Assembly: GCF_017875955.1 (NCBI RefSeq)
Contig: NZ_JAGINK010000001.1
Coordinates: 1,402,001-1,466,000, forward strand
Reading direction: 5' to 3'
Length of the DNA stretch: 64,000 nucleotides
Origin: Pseudomonas sp. BP8
GTDB lineage: Bacteria; Pseudomonadota; Gammaproteobacteria; Pseudomonadales; Pseudomonadaceae
Part shown: in pieces, positions 11,388 through 21,491 of the stretch
How the letters are laid out: the number at the start of each line of letters is the position of its first letter
How positions within the stretch are numbered: the stretch's first letter is position 1
Notes under the pieces: generated by a model
Database searches by the model: none
What the model was told of the DNA's origin: nothing
Seen by the model: only the letters and a program-made list of their open reading frames with translations
Program-made: the position numbers and the translations under genes

Positions 11388-11523
11388 CCGGCCCGCTCTA
11401 CGCAGTACTCAACCGCCCGACCGTTGCGAAACGGACGGGCGGTTGTGCTTAAGCCTTGTACTTTTGTTGCGCCTGTACAAAAGATGAACAGTCACGCGTG
11501 GTTCCCACAGCGAGGTGCTCTTG

Positions 11524-11829
11524 ATGAACCTGCATGAACTGAACGGTGAGGCCAGGGCGGGCCATGTCGATGAGGTCAACCTGATCGCCATCGAAGGCGG
11601 CGATTACCTGCTTGAGGCGCGCGTTCATGGGCGGCCGCATCCCTTGGCCGACAGCCGCGGCGAGCGCTTGCGGGTGCACTCGGTAGAGGATGCGCGGCAA
11701 CTGCTGCAGCCGCTGCCCTTGCTGTCGATGAACCTGATTCATTGGTCTGTGCAGGATGAAATGTGCGGCATGGGCAATCACCCTGAAGAAGACCTGAAGA
11801 TGCCGATTTCTTCGCGCTCGGCCTGGTAG
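11524..11829 (+). CDS. Conserved hypothetical protein (DUF6482-like)
   Basis: 101-residue soluble protein. ATG at 11524 follows GAGG eight bases upstream; GTG at 11515 is in frame but lacks such a site. The sequence MNLHELNGEARAGHVDEVNL, then GGDYLLEARVHGRPHPLAD and a C-terminal SVQDEMCGM segment resemble small Pseudomonas proteins grouped as DUF6482. I recall this grouping and could not verify it. Function unknown. Confidence 0.65.
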   Translation: MNLHELNGEARAGHVDEVNLIAIEGGDYLLEARVHGRPHPLADSRGERLRVHSVEDARQLLQPLPLLSMNLIHWSVQDEMCGMGNHPEEDLKMPISSRSAW

Positions 11830-11915
11830 CTGAACAGCTGCACCGCAGTGTGCTAGGCTGCTCGCCCTTTTGATCAAGGGCGCGGCTTCACTGCGCCCTG
11901 CAGCGGAGCAAGCCA

Positions 11916-12533
11916 ATGTCCGAACTCAATCTGTCCACCGACGAAACGCGCGTCAGCTACGGCATCGGCCGTCAGCTGGGCGGCCAGCTGCGCGACAACC
12001 CGCCACCGGGCGTGAGCCTGGACGCCATCCTGCTTGGCCTGACCGACGCCTTCAACGGTGCCGAGAGCCGCGTCAGCGAGGCTGACCTGTCGGCCGCGTT
12101 CAAGACCATCCGCGACATCATGCAGGCCGAAGCAGCTGCCAAGGCTGAAGTCGCTGCTGCTGTTGGCCTGGAATTCCTGGCTGAAAACGCCAAGCGTGAA
12201 GGCATCACTACCCTGGCTTCGGGCCTGCAGTTCGAAGTGCTGACCGCGGGTGACGGCGCCAAGCCGACCGCTGAAGACAACGTGCGTACCCACTACCACG
12301 GCACCCTGATCGACGGCACTGTGTTCGACAGCTCCTACGAGCGTGGCCAGCCGGCTGAATTCCCGGTTGGTGGCGTGATCGCTGGCTGGACCGAAGCCCT
12401 GCAGCTGATGAATGCCGGTAGCAAATGGCGCCTGTACGTGCCGAGCGAGCTGGCCTACGGCGCCCAAGGCGTTGGTAGCATTCCGCCGCACAGCGTGCTG
12501 GTGTTCGACGTCGAGCTGCTCGACGTACTGTAA
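11916..12533 (+). CDS. fklB: FKBP-type peptidyl-prolyl cis-trans isomerase
   Basis: Proline isomerase and chaperone of the FklB/Mip type, 205 residues, without a signal peptide and so cytosolic. The N-terminal helical dimerisation region (about 1-90, Ala/Glu-rich) precedes a C-terminal FKBP domain with THYHGTLIDGTVFDSS, GVIAGWTEALQLM and YVPSELAYG, the usual active-site shell. The ATG at 11916 follows AGCGGAGCAAGCC. Monocistronic. A REP pair follows the gene. Confidence 0.93.
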   Translation: MSELNLSTDETRVSYGIGRQLGGQLRDNPPPGVSLDAILLGLTDAFNGAESRVSEADLSAAFKTIRDIMQAEAAAKAEVAAAVGLEFLAENAKREGITTLASGLQFEVLTAGDGAKPTAEDNVRTHYHGTLIDGTVFDSSYERGQPAEFPVGGVIAGWTEALQLMNAGSKWRLYVPSELAYGAQGVGSIPPHSVLVFDVELLDVL

Positions 12534-12580
12534 GACCGGCTGGGCGTAGACCTTGCTCTGCGTCCTCTGGAGCCTGGTCT

Positions 12581-12674
12581 GGCCTCTTCGCGGGGCAAGC
12601 CCGCTCCTACAGGTCCGGCGCTGAACGTCAGAGCAGCGCTATCCCTCTAGGAGCGGGCTTGACCCGCGAAGAGG
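12581..12674. repeat. Inverted REP pair downstream of fklB
   Basis: Inverted copy CCTCTTCGCGGGGCAAGCCC at the left and forward copy CTAGGAGCGGGCTTGACCCG at the right, separated by about 30 bases, between convergent gene ends. Confidence 0.85.
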
Positions 12675-12697
12675 ACGCTGTTGATTCACCGCCAGGC

Positions 12698-12949
12698 TCA
12701 ATTCCAGTCTGTCCCCCCAGCCCCAGGGCGCAACGCCCGCGCATAGCAGAACAGAAACAGATTGCGCACCAGCTCCTTGAGCACCACCGGTTCACTCGAA
12801 TTCAGCCCGTTCAGGTCCAGGTCGCCCTGGTCACGCAGTTCATCCAGCGCCTCTTGTTCAAGCACGGCGCAGACTTCGCCCGTCTCGCGATGGAGAATTC
12901 TCAGGTAGGGGTGGGGACGGTCCAGCCAGGCGTCGATCAGATAAGTCAT
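12698..12949 (-). CDS. 83-aa conserved protein behind a Fur box (PA4570-like)
   Basis: ATG at 12949 with a perfect AAGGAG site gives MTYLIDAWLDRPHPYLRIL; the longer frame to 13000 would run through the Fur box and is rejected. The product is a small acidic soluble protein with RETGEVCAVLEQEALDEL and a C terminus rich in Leu and Phe. By position beside yjdM-ispB-rplU it corresponds to the P. aeruginosa PA4570 type, recalled as iron-responsive; that identification is from memory. No enzymatic motif is visible. Confidence 0.75.
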   Translation of the reverse strand: MTYLIDAWLDRPHPYLRILHRETGEVCAVLEQEALDELRDQGDLDLNGLNSSEPVVLKELVRNLFLFCYARALRPGAGGTDWN

Positions 12950-12979
12950 GGCTATTCTCCTTGGATAACAATTTCCAAT

Positions 12980-12998
12980 GAGAATAATTCTTATTATC
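12980..12998 (-). promoter_or_regulatory. Fur box upstream of the 83-aa gene
   Basis: On the minus strand the 19-mer GATAATAAGAATTATTCTC matches the Fur consensus GATAATGATAATCATTATC at 15 of 19 positions by hand alignment. It lies 31-49 bases upstream of the start codon, where it would occlude the promoter. Confidence 0.8.
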
Positions 12999-13107
12999 AA
13001 AATAGCAAGTGACTATTGGCGTTTTGTGGCGTTTTTTCGTGAACGGCCAGGCAATCCTGTTGCAGGATCTGTCGGAGCCACCCTGAGGGCAGCTCCGTGA
13101 ACGCGGG

Positions 13108-13449
13108 TCAGACCTTGCGCACGAACTCGGACTTGAGCTTCATTGCGCCGATGCCGTCGATCTTGCAATCGATATCATGGTCGCCATCGCACAGGCGGAT
13201 GTTCTTGACCTTGGTGCCGACCTTGACCACCAGTGACGAGCCCTTGACCTTGAGGTCCTTGATCACGGTAACGGTGTCGCCATCCTGCAGGACGTTGCCG
13301 ACCGAGTCCTTTTTCACCACGTCATCGCTGGCGGCTTCGGCTTCGCCATTGGCCGACCACTCATGGGCGCACTCGGGGCAGATCAGCTGCGCGCCATCCT
13401 CGTAGGTGTATTCGGAGTTGCATTGGGGGCAGGGTGGCAAAGTGCTCAC
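13108..13449 (-). CDS. yjdM: Zinc-ribbon protein YjdM (PhnA family)
   Basis: 113-residue protein with an N-terminal zinc ribbon (CPQC at about residues 7-10 and CPEC at about 24-27) and a C-terminal SH3-like domain ([17 protein letters not shown], then [18 protein letters not shown]). The family was once linked to phosphonoacetate metabolism by name, but the real role is unclear. It ends KSEFVRKV. Monocistronic on the minus strand. Confidence 0.9.
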   Translation of the reverse strand: MSTLPPCPQCNSEYTYEDGAQLICPECAHEWSANGEAEAASDDVVKKDSVGNVLQDGDTVTVIKDLKVKGSSLVVKVGTKVKNIRLCDGDHDIDCKIDGIGAMKLKSEFVRKV

Positions 13450-13533
13450 GGGGGTTCCTTAAACAGACGGACGGTAAAGGCCCATATTGTATAAGGTTTT
13501 GTCTGGCAGGTGTGTAGTGCGCGTGTCAACGCA

Positions 13534-13598
13534 ATCGCGGGGCAAGTCCGCTCCCACGACCCCTTGAAGGCTGCGTGGGAGCGGGCTGGCCCCGCGAT
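13534..13598. repeat. Compact inverted REP pair
   Basis: ATCGCGGGGCAAGTCCGCTC and its near-perfect inverse GAGCGGGCTGGCCCCGCGAT form one long hairpin with a spacer of about 15 bases, just downstream of ispB. Confidence 0.8.
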
Positions 13599-13613
13599 AG
13601 AGGTTGCGTGTAA

Positions 13614-14582
13614 TCAGTGCGTACGAGCGACCGCGAATTCGCTCAACTCGACCAGCGCATCACGGTACTCGCTGGCTGGCAGCACCTCGAGGCAGGCAAT
13701 GGCGCGAGCGACATAGTCGCGGGCCATCTGCGCGGTGTAGTCGAGCGCGCCGGATGCTTCCACCGCAGTGCGGATCTGCTCGAGGTCCTCGAGGCCGCCT
13801 TTCTGGATCGCCTTGCGCACCAGTGCGGCCTGCTCCGGGGTGCCTTCGCGCATGGTGTAGATCAGGGGCAGGGTCGGTTTGCCCTCGGCCAGATCGTCAC
13901 CCACGTTCTTGCCCAGGGTCTGCGAATCACCCTTGTAGTCGAGCAGATCGTCGACCAGCTGGAACGCCACCCCGAGGTGGTCGCCAAAGGTGCGCAGGGC
14001 TTCGCGCTGGGCGTCGCTGGCTCCAGCCAGGGCAGCGGCGCTGTGGGTCGAGGCTTCGAACAGCATCGCGGTCTTGCCGCGGATGACTTCCATGTAGACC
14101 TCTTCAGTGGTGCTGGCGTCGCGCACTCGCGACAACTGCAGCACTTCACCCTCGGCGATGACCCGGGTGGCCTTGGAGAGGATCTGCATGACCGACATCG
14201 AGCCCAGCTCGACCATCATTTCAAACGAGCGCGAATAGAGGAAGTCGCCGACCAGCACGCTCGGTGCATTACCCCACAGCGCGTTGGCCGTGGAGCGGCC
14301 ACGGCGCATGCCGGACATGTCGACCACGTCGTCGTGCAGCAGGGTGGCGGTGTGCAGGAACTCGATGGTCGCGGCCAGCAGGCGCAGGTCGTCGCCTTCG
14401 CGCCCCAGCGCCTTGCCGCAGAGCAGCACCAGCAGCGGGCGCAGGCGCTTGCCGCCGGCCGAAGTGATATAGTCGCCGATCTTCGATACCAGCGGCACGC
14501 GCGAGGTCAGCTGCTTCTTGATGATCTCGTCGACGGCGCTGAAATCATCAGCTACCGCGCGGTAGAAGGTTTGGGGTTGCAT
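13614..14582 (-). CDS. ispB: All-trans polyprenyl (octaprenyl) diphosphate synthase
   Basis: Makes the isoprenoid side chain of ubiquinone by successive condensations of isopentenyl diphosphate. The first Asp-rich motif is LLHDDVVD (about residues 83-90) and the second is QLVDDLLDY (about 210-218), with GGKRLRP near residue 47. Start ATG 14582 gives 322 residues (the E. coli enzyme has 323) and follows TGGAGC; the ATG at 14594 has no ribosome-binding site. It is divergent from rplU, the usual arrangement. The chain length made cannot be read from the sequence; pseudomonads generally use UQ-9. Confidence 0.93.
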   Translation of the reverse strand: MQPQTFYRAVADDFSAVDEIIKKQLTSRVPLVSKIGDYITSAGGKRLRPLLVLLCGKALGREGDDLRLLAATIEFLHTATLLHDDVVDMSGMRRGRSTANALWGNAPSVLVGDFLYSRSFEMMVELGSMSVMQILSKATRVIAEGEVLQLSRVRDASTTEEVYMEVIRGKTAMLFEASTHSAAALAGASDAQREALRTFGDHLGVAFQLVDDLLDYKGDSQTLGKNVGDDLAEGKPTLPLIYTMREGTPEQAALVRKAIQKGGLEDLEQIRTAVEASGALDYTAQMARDYVARAIACLEVLPASEYRDALVELSEFAVARTH

Positions 14583-14667
14583 CGGCTGCTCCATTGGGGT
14601 TGCGCGGCATGCTAGGTCGCGGGTCCCGGTGTGTCAAGGCACGGTGCCTGTAGGTCGGGGGCAGTAC

Positions 14668-14696
14668 TTGCAAGGCCATCCTGGGTTGCGTACAAT
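14668..14696 (+). promoter_or_regulatory. Sigma-70 promoter for rplU-rpmA
   Basis: -35 TTGCAA (14668-14673) and -10 TACAAT (14691-14696) with a 17-base spacer, leaving a leader of about 125 bases before rplU. Confidence 0.7.
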
Positions 14697-14827
14697 CGCG
14701 CACCCTAACTTTCCTGGGCAGCACCTGCCTTACGCAATTGCGCCGGGCCGTTCCAGCCCTGTGCAGCCATGCCAGCCAATACTCATCATATAAAGAGCTG
14801 GGTGAGCAGGATTATCGGAGAAATACC

Positions 14828-15142
14828 ATGTCTTACGCAGTAATCGTTACCGGCGGCAAGCAGTACAAAGTCGCTGAAGGTGAATACCTCAAGATCGAGA
14901 AACTGGAAATCGCCACTGGCGAATCCGTGACTTTCGATCGCGTCCTGCTGGTCGCCAACGGCGACGACGTCACCATCGGTGCTCCAGTTGTTGCTGGTGC
15001 CACTGTTGTCGCTGAAGTCATCTCGCAAGGCCGCCACGACAAGGTTCGCATCATCAAGTTCCGTCGTCGTAAGCACCACATGAAGCGTATGGGCCACCGC
15101 CAGTGGTTCACCGAGATCAAAATCACCGGCATCCAGGCTTAA
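14828..15142 (+). CDS. rplU: 50S ribosomal protein L21
   Basis: 104-residue ribosomal protein. [20 protein letters not shown] is the family N terminus and [20 protein letters not shown] the basic C-terminal region that binds 23S rRNA. ATG 14828 follows ATCGGAGAAATACC. It is the first gene of the rplU-rpmA operon, with rpmA 38 bases downstream. Confidence 0.98.
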   Translation: MSYAVIVTGGKQYKVAEGEYLKIEKLEIATGESVTFDRVLLVANGDDVTIGAPVVAGATVVAEVISQGRHDKVRIIKFRRRKHHMKRMGHRQWFTEIKITGIQA

Positions 15143-15180
15143 TTTCCTAGATCCCCGTAATTTATTTGGAGAATTGAACC

Positions 15181-15438
15181 ATGGCTCACAAGAAGGCTGG
15201 TGGTAGTACTCGTAACGGTCGCGACTCAGAATCGAAACGCCTTGGCGTGAAGATGTATGGCGGCCAGGTCATCAAGGCCGGCAACATCATCGTGCGTCAG
15301 CGCGGCACCCAGTTCCACGCCGGTTACGGCGTTGGCATGGGCAAGGATCACACCCTGTTCGCCAAGATCGAAGGCGTGATCAAGTTCGAGAAGAAAGGCG
15401 AGTTCAACCGCCGTTACGTGAGCGTCGTCGCGGGCTAA
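15181..15438 (+). CDS. rpmA: 50S ribosomal protein L27
   Basis: 85-residue protein whose N-terminal tail ([20 protein letters not shown]) reaches the peptidyl-transferase centre. [20 protein letters not shown] is the conserved core. It follows a TTTGGAGAATTGAACC ribosome-binding region. It ends just before a strong terminator, which separates the ribosomal operon from obgE. Confidence 0.98.
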   Translation: MAHKKAGGSTRNGRDSESKRLGVKMYGGQVIKAGNIIVRQRGTQFHAGYGVGMGKDHTLFAKIEGVIKFEKKGEFNRRYVSVVAG

Positions 15439-15453
15439 TCGCGCTGTCGCTGG

Positions 15454-15484
15454 AAAAGCCCCGTCATGCGACGGGGCTTTTTCG
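15454..15484 (+). terminator. Rho-independent terminator after rpmA
   Basis: Stem AAGCCCCGTC/GACGGGGCTT with a tetraloop, followed by a T run to 15482. Confidence 0.9.
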
Positions 15485-15496
15485 TTTGTGGTGAGC

Positions 15497-15573
15497 CTCT
15501 TGCAAAGCTGTTTGCCTGGGCTGCCGGCGTTGGTCTCTGCGTATCGGGGTCGCCGCGCTCATTTTTGCAAGAG
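15497..15573. repeat. 10-bp inverted repeat bounding 57 bases
   Basis: CTCTTGCAAA (15497-15506) and its exact inverse TTTGCAAGAG (15564-15573), each next to a GAGCCTC heptamer, lie between the rpmA terminator and obgE. The layout resembles the ends of a very small inserted element, but no transposase is present. Confidence 0.4.
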
Positions 15574-15609
15574 CCTCATGTTTTTGAGTCAATTCAGCTC
15601 GTCATGTGA

Positions 15610-16851
<1,242 letters not shown>

Positions 16852-16868
16852 CCGGTTGCAGTACACTA

Positions 16869-16896
16869 AACGCCGCTCTCAGGAGCGGCGTTTTGG
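16869..16896 (+). terminator. Hairpin terminator between obgE and proB
   Basis: AACGCCGCTC/GAGCGGCGTT with a four-base loop and TTTT; the T run is short, so read-through into proB is likely. Confidence 0.6.
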
Positions 16897-16926
16897 TATC
16901 TACGAATCGACATGGGTTGGATGAAG

Positions 16927-18045
16927 ATGCGAAGCAAGGTGACGGGCGCGAAGCGCTGGGTCGTGAAGATCGGCAGCGCCCTGCTGACCGCGGATGGCAA
17001 GGGCCTTGACCGCGGTGCCATGGGTGTTTGGGTTGAGCAGATGGTGGCCTTGCGCGAAGCAGGGGTGGAGCTGGTACTGGTCTCCTCCGGGGCTGTCGCT
17101 GCGGGCATGAGCCAGCTTGGCTGGACCAAGCGACCGAGTGCCATGAACGAGCTGCAGGCGGCCGCCTCACTCGGCCAGATGCGCCTGGTGCAGGCCTGGG
17201 AGTCGAGCTTCGGCGAGCATGGCAAGCACACTGCGCAGATCCTCCTGACCCACGACGACCTGTCCGACCGCAAGCGTTACCTCAATGCCCGCAGCACCCT
17301 GCGCACCCTGGTCGACCTGGGTGTGGTGCCGGTGATCAACGAGAACGATACCGTGGTCACCGACGAGATCCGTTTCGGTGACAACGACACCCTGGCGGCG
17401 CTGGTGGCCAACCTGGTCGAGGCTGACCTGCTGGTGATCCTCACCGACCGCGATGGCATGTTCGACGCCGACCCGCGTAACAACCCTGATGCGCAACTGA
17501 TCTTCGAGGCCCGTGCCGATGACCCGGCCCTCGATGCTGTGGCCGGCAGCACCGGCGGTGCACTGGGCCGTGGCGGCATGCAGACCAAGCTGCGCGCAGC
17601 GCGTCTGGCGGCCCGTTCCGGGGCGCACACGATTATTGTCGGCGGGCGCATCGAGCGCGTGCTGGATCGGCTCAAGGCCGGCGAACGCCTGGGTACCTTG
17701 CTCTCGCCCGAGCGGGGCATGCTCGCGGCACGCAAGCAGTGGCTGGCCGGGCACTTGCAGACGCGCGGCACGCTGGTGCTCGACGCCGGTGCCGTGCAGG
17801 CCCTGCGCGCCGCCAACAAGAGCCTGTTGCCGGTCGGCGTGAAGACCGTGCAGGGCAGTTTCCGCCGTGGCGAGATGGTCGTTTGCGTCGGCCCGGATGG
17901 CCTCGAAGTTGCCCGCGGCCTGGCCAACTACAGCGCCCTGGAGGCGCAGAAGATCATTGGTCAGCCATCCGACGCCATCGAAAGCCTGCTCGGTTATAGC
18001 GCCGAGCCTGAGCTGGTGCACCGTGACAACCTGGTTCTGGTCTGA
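16927..18045 (+). CDS. proB: Glutamate 5-kinase
   Basis: First step of proline synthesis: ATP-dependent phosphorylation of glutamate, feedback-inhibited by proline. It has an amino-acid kinase domain ([12 protein letters not shown] near the start, [28 protein letters not shown]) and a C-terminal PUA domain from about residue 275. [11 protein letters not shown] at 16927 gives 372 residues, the usual length; in-frame ATGs at 16912 and 16921 are possible. Only 4 bases separate its stop from creA. Confidence 0.95.
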   Translation: MRSKVTGAKRWVVKIGSALLTADGKGLDRGAMGVWVEQMVALREAGVELVLVSSGAVAAGMSQLGWTKRPSAMNELQAAASLGQMRLVQAWESSFGEHGKHTAQILLTHDDLSDRKRYLNARSTLRTLVDLGVVPVINENDTVVTDEIRFGDNDTLAALVANLVEADLLVILTDRDGMFDADPRNNPDAQLIFEARADDPALDAVAGSTGGALGRGGMQTKLRAARLAARSGAHTIIVGGRIERVLDRLKAGERLGTLLSPERGMLAARKQWLAGHLQTRGTLVLDAGAVQALRAANKSLLPVGVKTVQGSFRRGEMVVCVGPDGLEVARGLANYSALEAQKIIGQPSDAIESLLGYSAEPELVHRDNLVLV

Positions 18046-18049
18046 GGGA

Positions 18050-18511
18050 ATGAACGTGCTGAAAAAGCTGTTTGCCGTGGCCGCGTTGACGCTGCCGATG
18101 CTTGCCGGGGCCGAGGAAGTTGGCCAGGTGTCCACCGTGTTCAAGTTTGTCGGGCCGAACGACCGGATCGTTGTCGAGGCCTTTGACGACCCTAAGGTCG
18201 AGGGTGTGACCTGCTATCTGTCGCGGGCCAAGACCGGCGGCGTGAAAGGTGGTCTGGGCCTGGCCGAGGACCGTGCCGAAGCATCGATTGCCTGCCGTCA
18301 GGTGGGGCCGATCAACTTCAAGGGTGAGCTCAAGGATGGCGAGGAGGTGTTCAAGGAGCGCACCTCGCTGGTGTTCAAGACCATGCAGGTGGTGCGCTTC
18401 CTCGACAAGAAGCGCAATACCCTGGTCTACCTGGTGTACAGCGACCGGCTGATCGAAGGCAGCCCGCAGAATGCGGTGACGGCGATTCCGATCGTGCCGT
18501 GGGCGCAGTAA
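18050..18511 (+). CDS. creA: CreA family exported protein
   Basis: 153-residue protein with signal peptide [20 protein letters not shown] (cleavage near AGA-EEV). The body contains the CreA signature [31 protein letters not shown] and a C-terminal [15 protein letters not shown] segment. The name comes from the E. coli cre locus; the molecular function is unknown. ATG 18050 begins 4 bases after the proB stop with AGGGA, so the two genes are probably co-transcribed. Confidence 0.88.
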   Translation: MNVLKKLFAVAALTLPMLAGAEEVGQVSTVFKFVGPNDRIVVEAFDDPKVEGVTCYLSRAKTGGVKGGLGLAEDRAEASIACRQVGPINFKGELKDGEEVFKERTSLVFKTMQVVRFLDKKRNTLVYLVYSDRLIEGSPQNAVTAIPIVPWAQ

Positions 18512-18528
18512 TACCGCGTTGATCCCGG

Positions 18529-18548
18529 GGAGGCCTTCGGCCTCCTTT
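18529..18548 (+). terminator. Terminator after creA
   Basis: GGAGGCC/GGCCTCC hairpin with a 3-base loop and a short TTT, merging into the following REP pair. Confidence 0.55.
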
Positions 18549-18632
18549 CGCGACGCAAGGCCGCTCCTACAGGGGTAGTGCAGGGCTCGGCCATGCGCTG
18601 ATCTTGTGGGAGCGGCCTAGTGTCGCGAAAGG
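18546..18632. repeat. Inverted REP pair, GCGGCC-type
   Basis: TTTCGCGACGCAAGGCCGCT at the left and AGCGGCCTAGTGTCGCGAAA at the right, between the convergent creA and mksB. The core differs from the GCGGGCTTG class. Confidence 0.8.
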
Positions 18633-18659
18633 GCCGCACAGCGGCCCCATACACCGCTA

Positions 18660-21491
18660 TCAGGCCAATTCTTCGGCCTGATCCTCACGCACAACCGCCT
18701 TCACCTCGTCGATCCGGCTGATGTACTTCCAGTCCGACTCATCGATATAGATGCCATTCGGCCCGCTACCACCTTCCAGGTCGATCGCCACGTGCGCCGA
18801 TACTTGCGGCTTCACGCTCGCCAGAATCGGCACGAAGCCCAGCTGCTGGCTGGTCTCGAGCAGCGCGGCCTGGTTGCGTTCGTCGATGTCCGCCGCCTCG
18901 TCGAGGTAGTACGGCAGGCGAATGCGCCCGGCCAGGTCGCGGTCCATCAGGTGCAGCAACAGGTACATGTTGGTCAGCGCCTTGATGGTCATCGTCGTGC
19001 CGTTGGAGGCGGCGCCGTCGATGTCGGCGTGGATCACCGGCTGGCTGTTGATCTTGGTGATCTCGAAGGCCAGTTCGAACAGGTCCTTCAGGCCCAGCTG
19101 GTTGTGGTTGGCGGCTACCAGTCGCGCCAGGTACTCCTTGGCCTCTTCGTTCTTGTGATCCTGGTCGCTGCTCTGGGTCAGGTCGAACACCGACAGCGTC
19201 TCGCCTTCCTCGTACTGGCCAGCGCTGTGGATGATCTGGTCGATGTGCTTGAGCGCCTCCTTGTTCGGCGCCAGGACCACGCGGAAGCTCTCCAGGTTGG
19301 ATACCTGGCGCTTGTTGATCTCGCGGTTGAACAGGGCCAGCTGGTGCTCGAGGCTGTCGTAGTCGCTGCGGATGTTGCGCAAGGTCCGGGCGATGTCGGT
19401 GACCGCCGCACGGCGCGCCTTGGCCAGGGTCAGGGCTTCTTCGGTGCGGTGCGAATAGGCGTTGATCAGCAGTTGCAGGCGGCGCTCGATATCGTCTTCG
19501 CTGTCGAACTTGGCCACGCCCTTGAGGCGCACCTGGGCGTACAGCGCCTCGATCTGGTTGTCGACCCGCTGCAGGCCCTGCCAGCTGTCCTGATAGTCGT
19601 TGAGCAATGGCAGCAGGTTGTCCATCGAGTCGTCGACCGGCTCCATGAACGGTGTGCCGTACGGCAGGTCGGCGGGCAGCAACTGGCGCCGGCGCAAGGC
19701 GTCTTCGAGGGTGCGCTGCTTGGCTTCGAGGTCGGCGATCTGCCGGCCGACCAGTTGCAGCTTGGCCGAGAGTTGCTGGACGCGCTCGGTGAAGGCGTCA
19801 CTGGAGCGCTTCAGTTCATCCTGTGCCGCTTCGAGCTGGGACAGCTGTTCGAGCTTTTCCGGCTCTTCGGCGGCCAGGGTTTCCGCGCGACGGAAGTCTT
19901 CCAGGGCTTTTTGCGCATCCAGCACCTGTTGGTACAGGGTTTCGGTTTGCGCCTTGCTGGCGCTGCGGTCAGCGGCCACGGCCTGCTGGGTGCGCAGTTG
20001 CTTGAGCTCTTTTTCCAGGCGGTCTTTCTGGTCGCGTAGCGCAGCGCGGTCGGCCAGTGCTTGCAGCGCCGGCGGGTCGATGTGCGAGAGGTCGATGGAC
20101 AGGCCCGGCACCTCGAAGCGCTCGCCCTTGAAGCTGTCCAGCACCGCTTCGAGAGACTTTACCCACAGATCGCTGTCGTCCAGCTCGATGCCACGCTCGC
20201 CCAGCGGCAAGCTGAACAGCGCGCCATTGAACAGGCGCATCAGGCGGTCGACATCACCTTGGGAGAACTCCTCGCGCAGTCGGGCGTAGCTGTTGTTATC
20301 GGCGTGGTCGAGCTGCTGCTTGACCGCTTTGACGCGTTTTTCCAGGTCGCGCACGCGCTCGTCGAGGTCTTCGGCGGAGAACTGCCGCGACTGGGCCAGG
20401 GCGCCGGCCAGCTCGTCGTGGGCGTCCTTGGCGGCAAGCAACTGCTGCTCCAGCACTTTGACGTCATCAACCAGGGCGAAGCGGTGCTTGAGCACCGACA
20501 GCTCGCCAAGCCAGCGCTGGATGCCGGTGATCTCGCGCTCCAGGCGCATCAGTTCCTGGGTGCCGCCACGCTGGTCGTTCTGCAGCCGGTCTTGCTCGCC
20601 ACGGTAGTGCTCGGCCTGGATTACCAACTCTTCCTTGCGCGCCATGGCGTAGTCCTGCCAGGTGCCGAGCAGGTTGTCCAGCAGCGGCGAAATACGGTGC
20701 AGCTTGCCGCGCAGGATGTTGCGCTGGGCAACGCCGCCTGCGAGGGCCTCGACCAGTGGGCCGGCGGAAACCAGCGCGTTGTAGTCCTGCTCCATGCGGC
20801 GCACGTCGCGGAAGGCTTCTTCGCAGGCAGCAATGTAGTCGACGCTGCCCGAACGCAGGCTGTGCTCGAAGGCGTCGAGGAACAGTTGCTTGAGTTTGGC
20901 GGCAGTGATTTCGCGCATGTGCAGCAGGTTGATGAACAGCGCGCGGAAGGTCTTCAGGCTCTGTTCGCTGGTCGAGCGCAGCGGGATCAGGGTCAGGTCC
21001 AGCGGCACCGAGGTGTGGCCACCGACCAGCAGCCGGCGCAGTTCATCAGGCTTCAGCTCATAGGCCTTGAGGCCGTTGCGCTCGAGGTTGGTGAACAGCT
21101 CTTTTTGCCGCAGGCAGGTGTCGTCCTTCTGGTAGTGGGCGAGGTCCAGCTCGCCCTTGTAGGCGAAGAACTGGTGACCGAAACCACCGCCCGGGCCGCG
21201 CCCGACCACGCCGATCACGTGCGGACCGTGGGGCAGGTTCAGCTCGCAGAGGATGTAACTGGTGTCGCTGGCGAAATAGAACCGGCGCGACTGCTCCAGG
21301 CTGTACTTGCCGAAGCTCATGTCGGACATGCGCGCCAGGATCGGGAACTGCAGCGCGTTGATCGAGGCCGACTTGCCCAGGTTGTTCGCGCCGTAGACCG
21401 ACAGCGGGTGCTCCAGGGGGAACAGGCCGAGGCTGTAGCCGGCGGTGTTGAGCAATGCGAAGCGGCGAATGCCGTAGCGTTCCTGGCTCAT
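18660..21491 (-). CDS. mksB: Condensin MksB (SMC-like ATPase)
   Basis: SMC-like ATPase of the MksBEF condensin, which compacts the chromosome by loop formation. 943 residues. Walker A GANNLGKS at residues 34-41; Walker B region LPYYLDEAADI near residue 860; between them long charged heptad-rich coiled coils with a short hinge-like region around residues 430-480. It is shorter than MukB or SMC, as expected for MksB. It overlaps mksE by 4 bases, so MksF, MksE and MksB are made from one operon in that order. No toprim-type MksG/JetD gene lies on either side. Confidence 0.9.
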   Translation of the reverse strand: MSQERYGIRRFALLNTAGYSLGLFPLEHPLSVYGANNLGKSASINALQFPILARMSDMSFGKYSLEQSRRFYFASDTSYILCELNLPHGPHVIGVVGRGPGGGFGHQFFAYKGELDLAHYQKDDTCLRQKELFTNLERNGLKAYELKPDELRRLLVGGHTSVPLDLTLIPLRSTSEQSLKTFRALFINLLHMREITAAKLKQLFLDAFEHSLRSGSVDYIAACEEAFRDVRRMEQDYNALVSAGPLVEALAGGVAQRNILRGKLHRISPLLDNLLGTWQDYAMARKEELVIQAEHYRGEQDRLQNDQRGGTQELMRLEREITGIQRWLGELSVLKHRFALVDDVKVLEQQLLAAKDAHDELAGALAQSRQFSAEDLDERVRDLEKRVKAVKQQLDHADNNSYARLREEFSQGDVDRLMRLFNGALFSLPLGERGIELDDSDLWVKSLEAVLDSFKGERFEVPGLSIDLSHIDPPALQALADRAALRDQKDRLEKELKQLRTQQAVAADRSASKAQTETLYQQVLDAQKALEDFRRAETLAAEEPEKLEQLSQLEAAQDELKRSSDAFTERVQQLSAKLQLVGRQIADLEAKQRTLEDALRRRQLLPADLPYGTPFMEPVDDSMDNLLPLLNDYQDSWQGLQRVDNQIEALYAQVRLKGVAKFDSEDDIERRLQLLINAYSHRTEEALTLAKARRAAVTDIARTLRNIRSDYDSLEHQLALFNREINKRQVSNLESFRVVLAPNKEALKHIDQIIHSAGQYEEGETLSVFDLTQSSDQDHKNEEAKEYLARLVAANHNQLGLKDLFELAFEITKINSQPVIHADIDGAASNGTTMTIKALTNMYLLLHLMDRDLAGRIRLPYYLDEAADIDERNQAALLETSQQLGFVPILASVKPQVSAHVAIDLEGGSGPNGIYIDESDWKYISRIDEVKAVVREDQAEELA

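Noticed and set aside
13617..14615. 332-codon plus-strand ORF across ispB
   Set aside because: Antisense shadow of a clear ispB.
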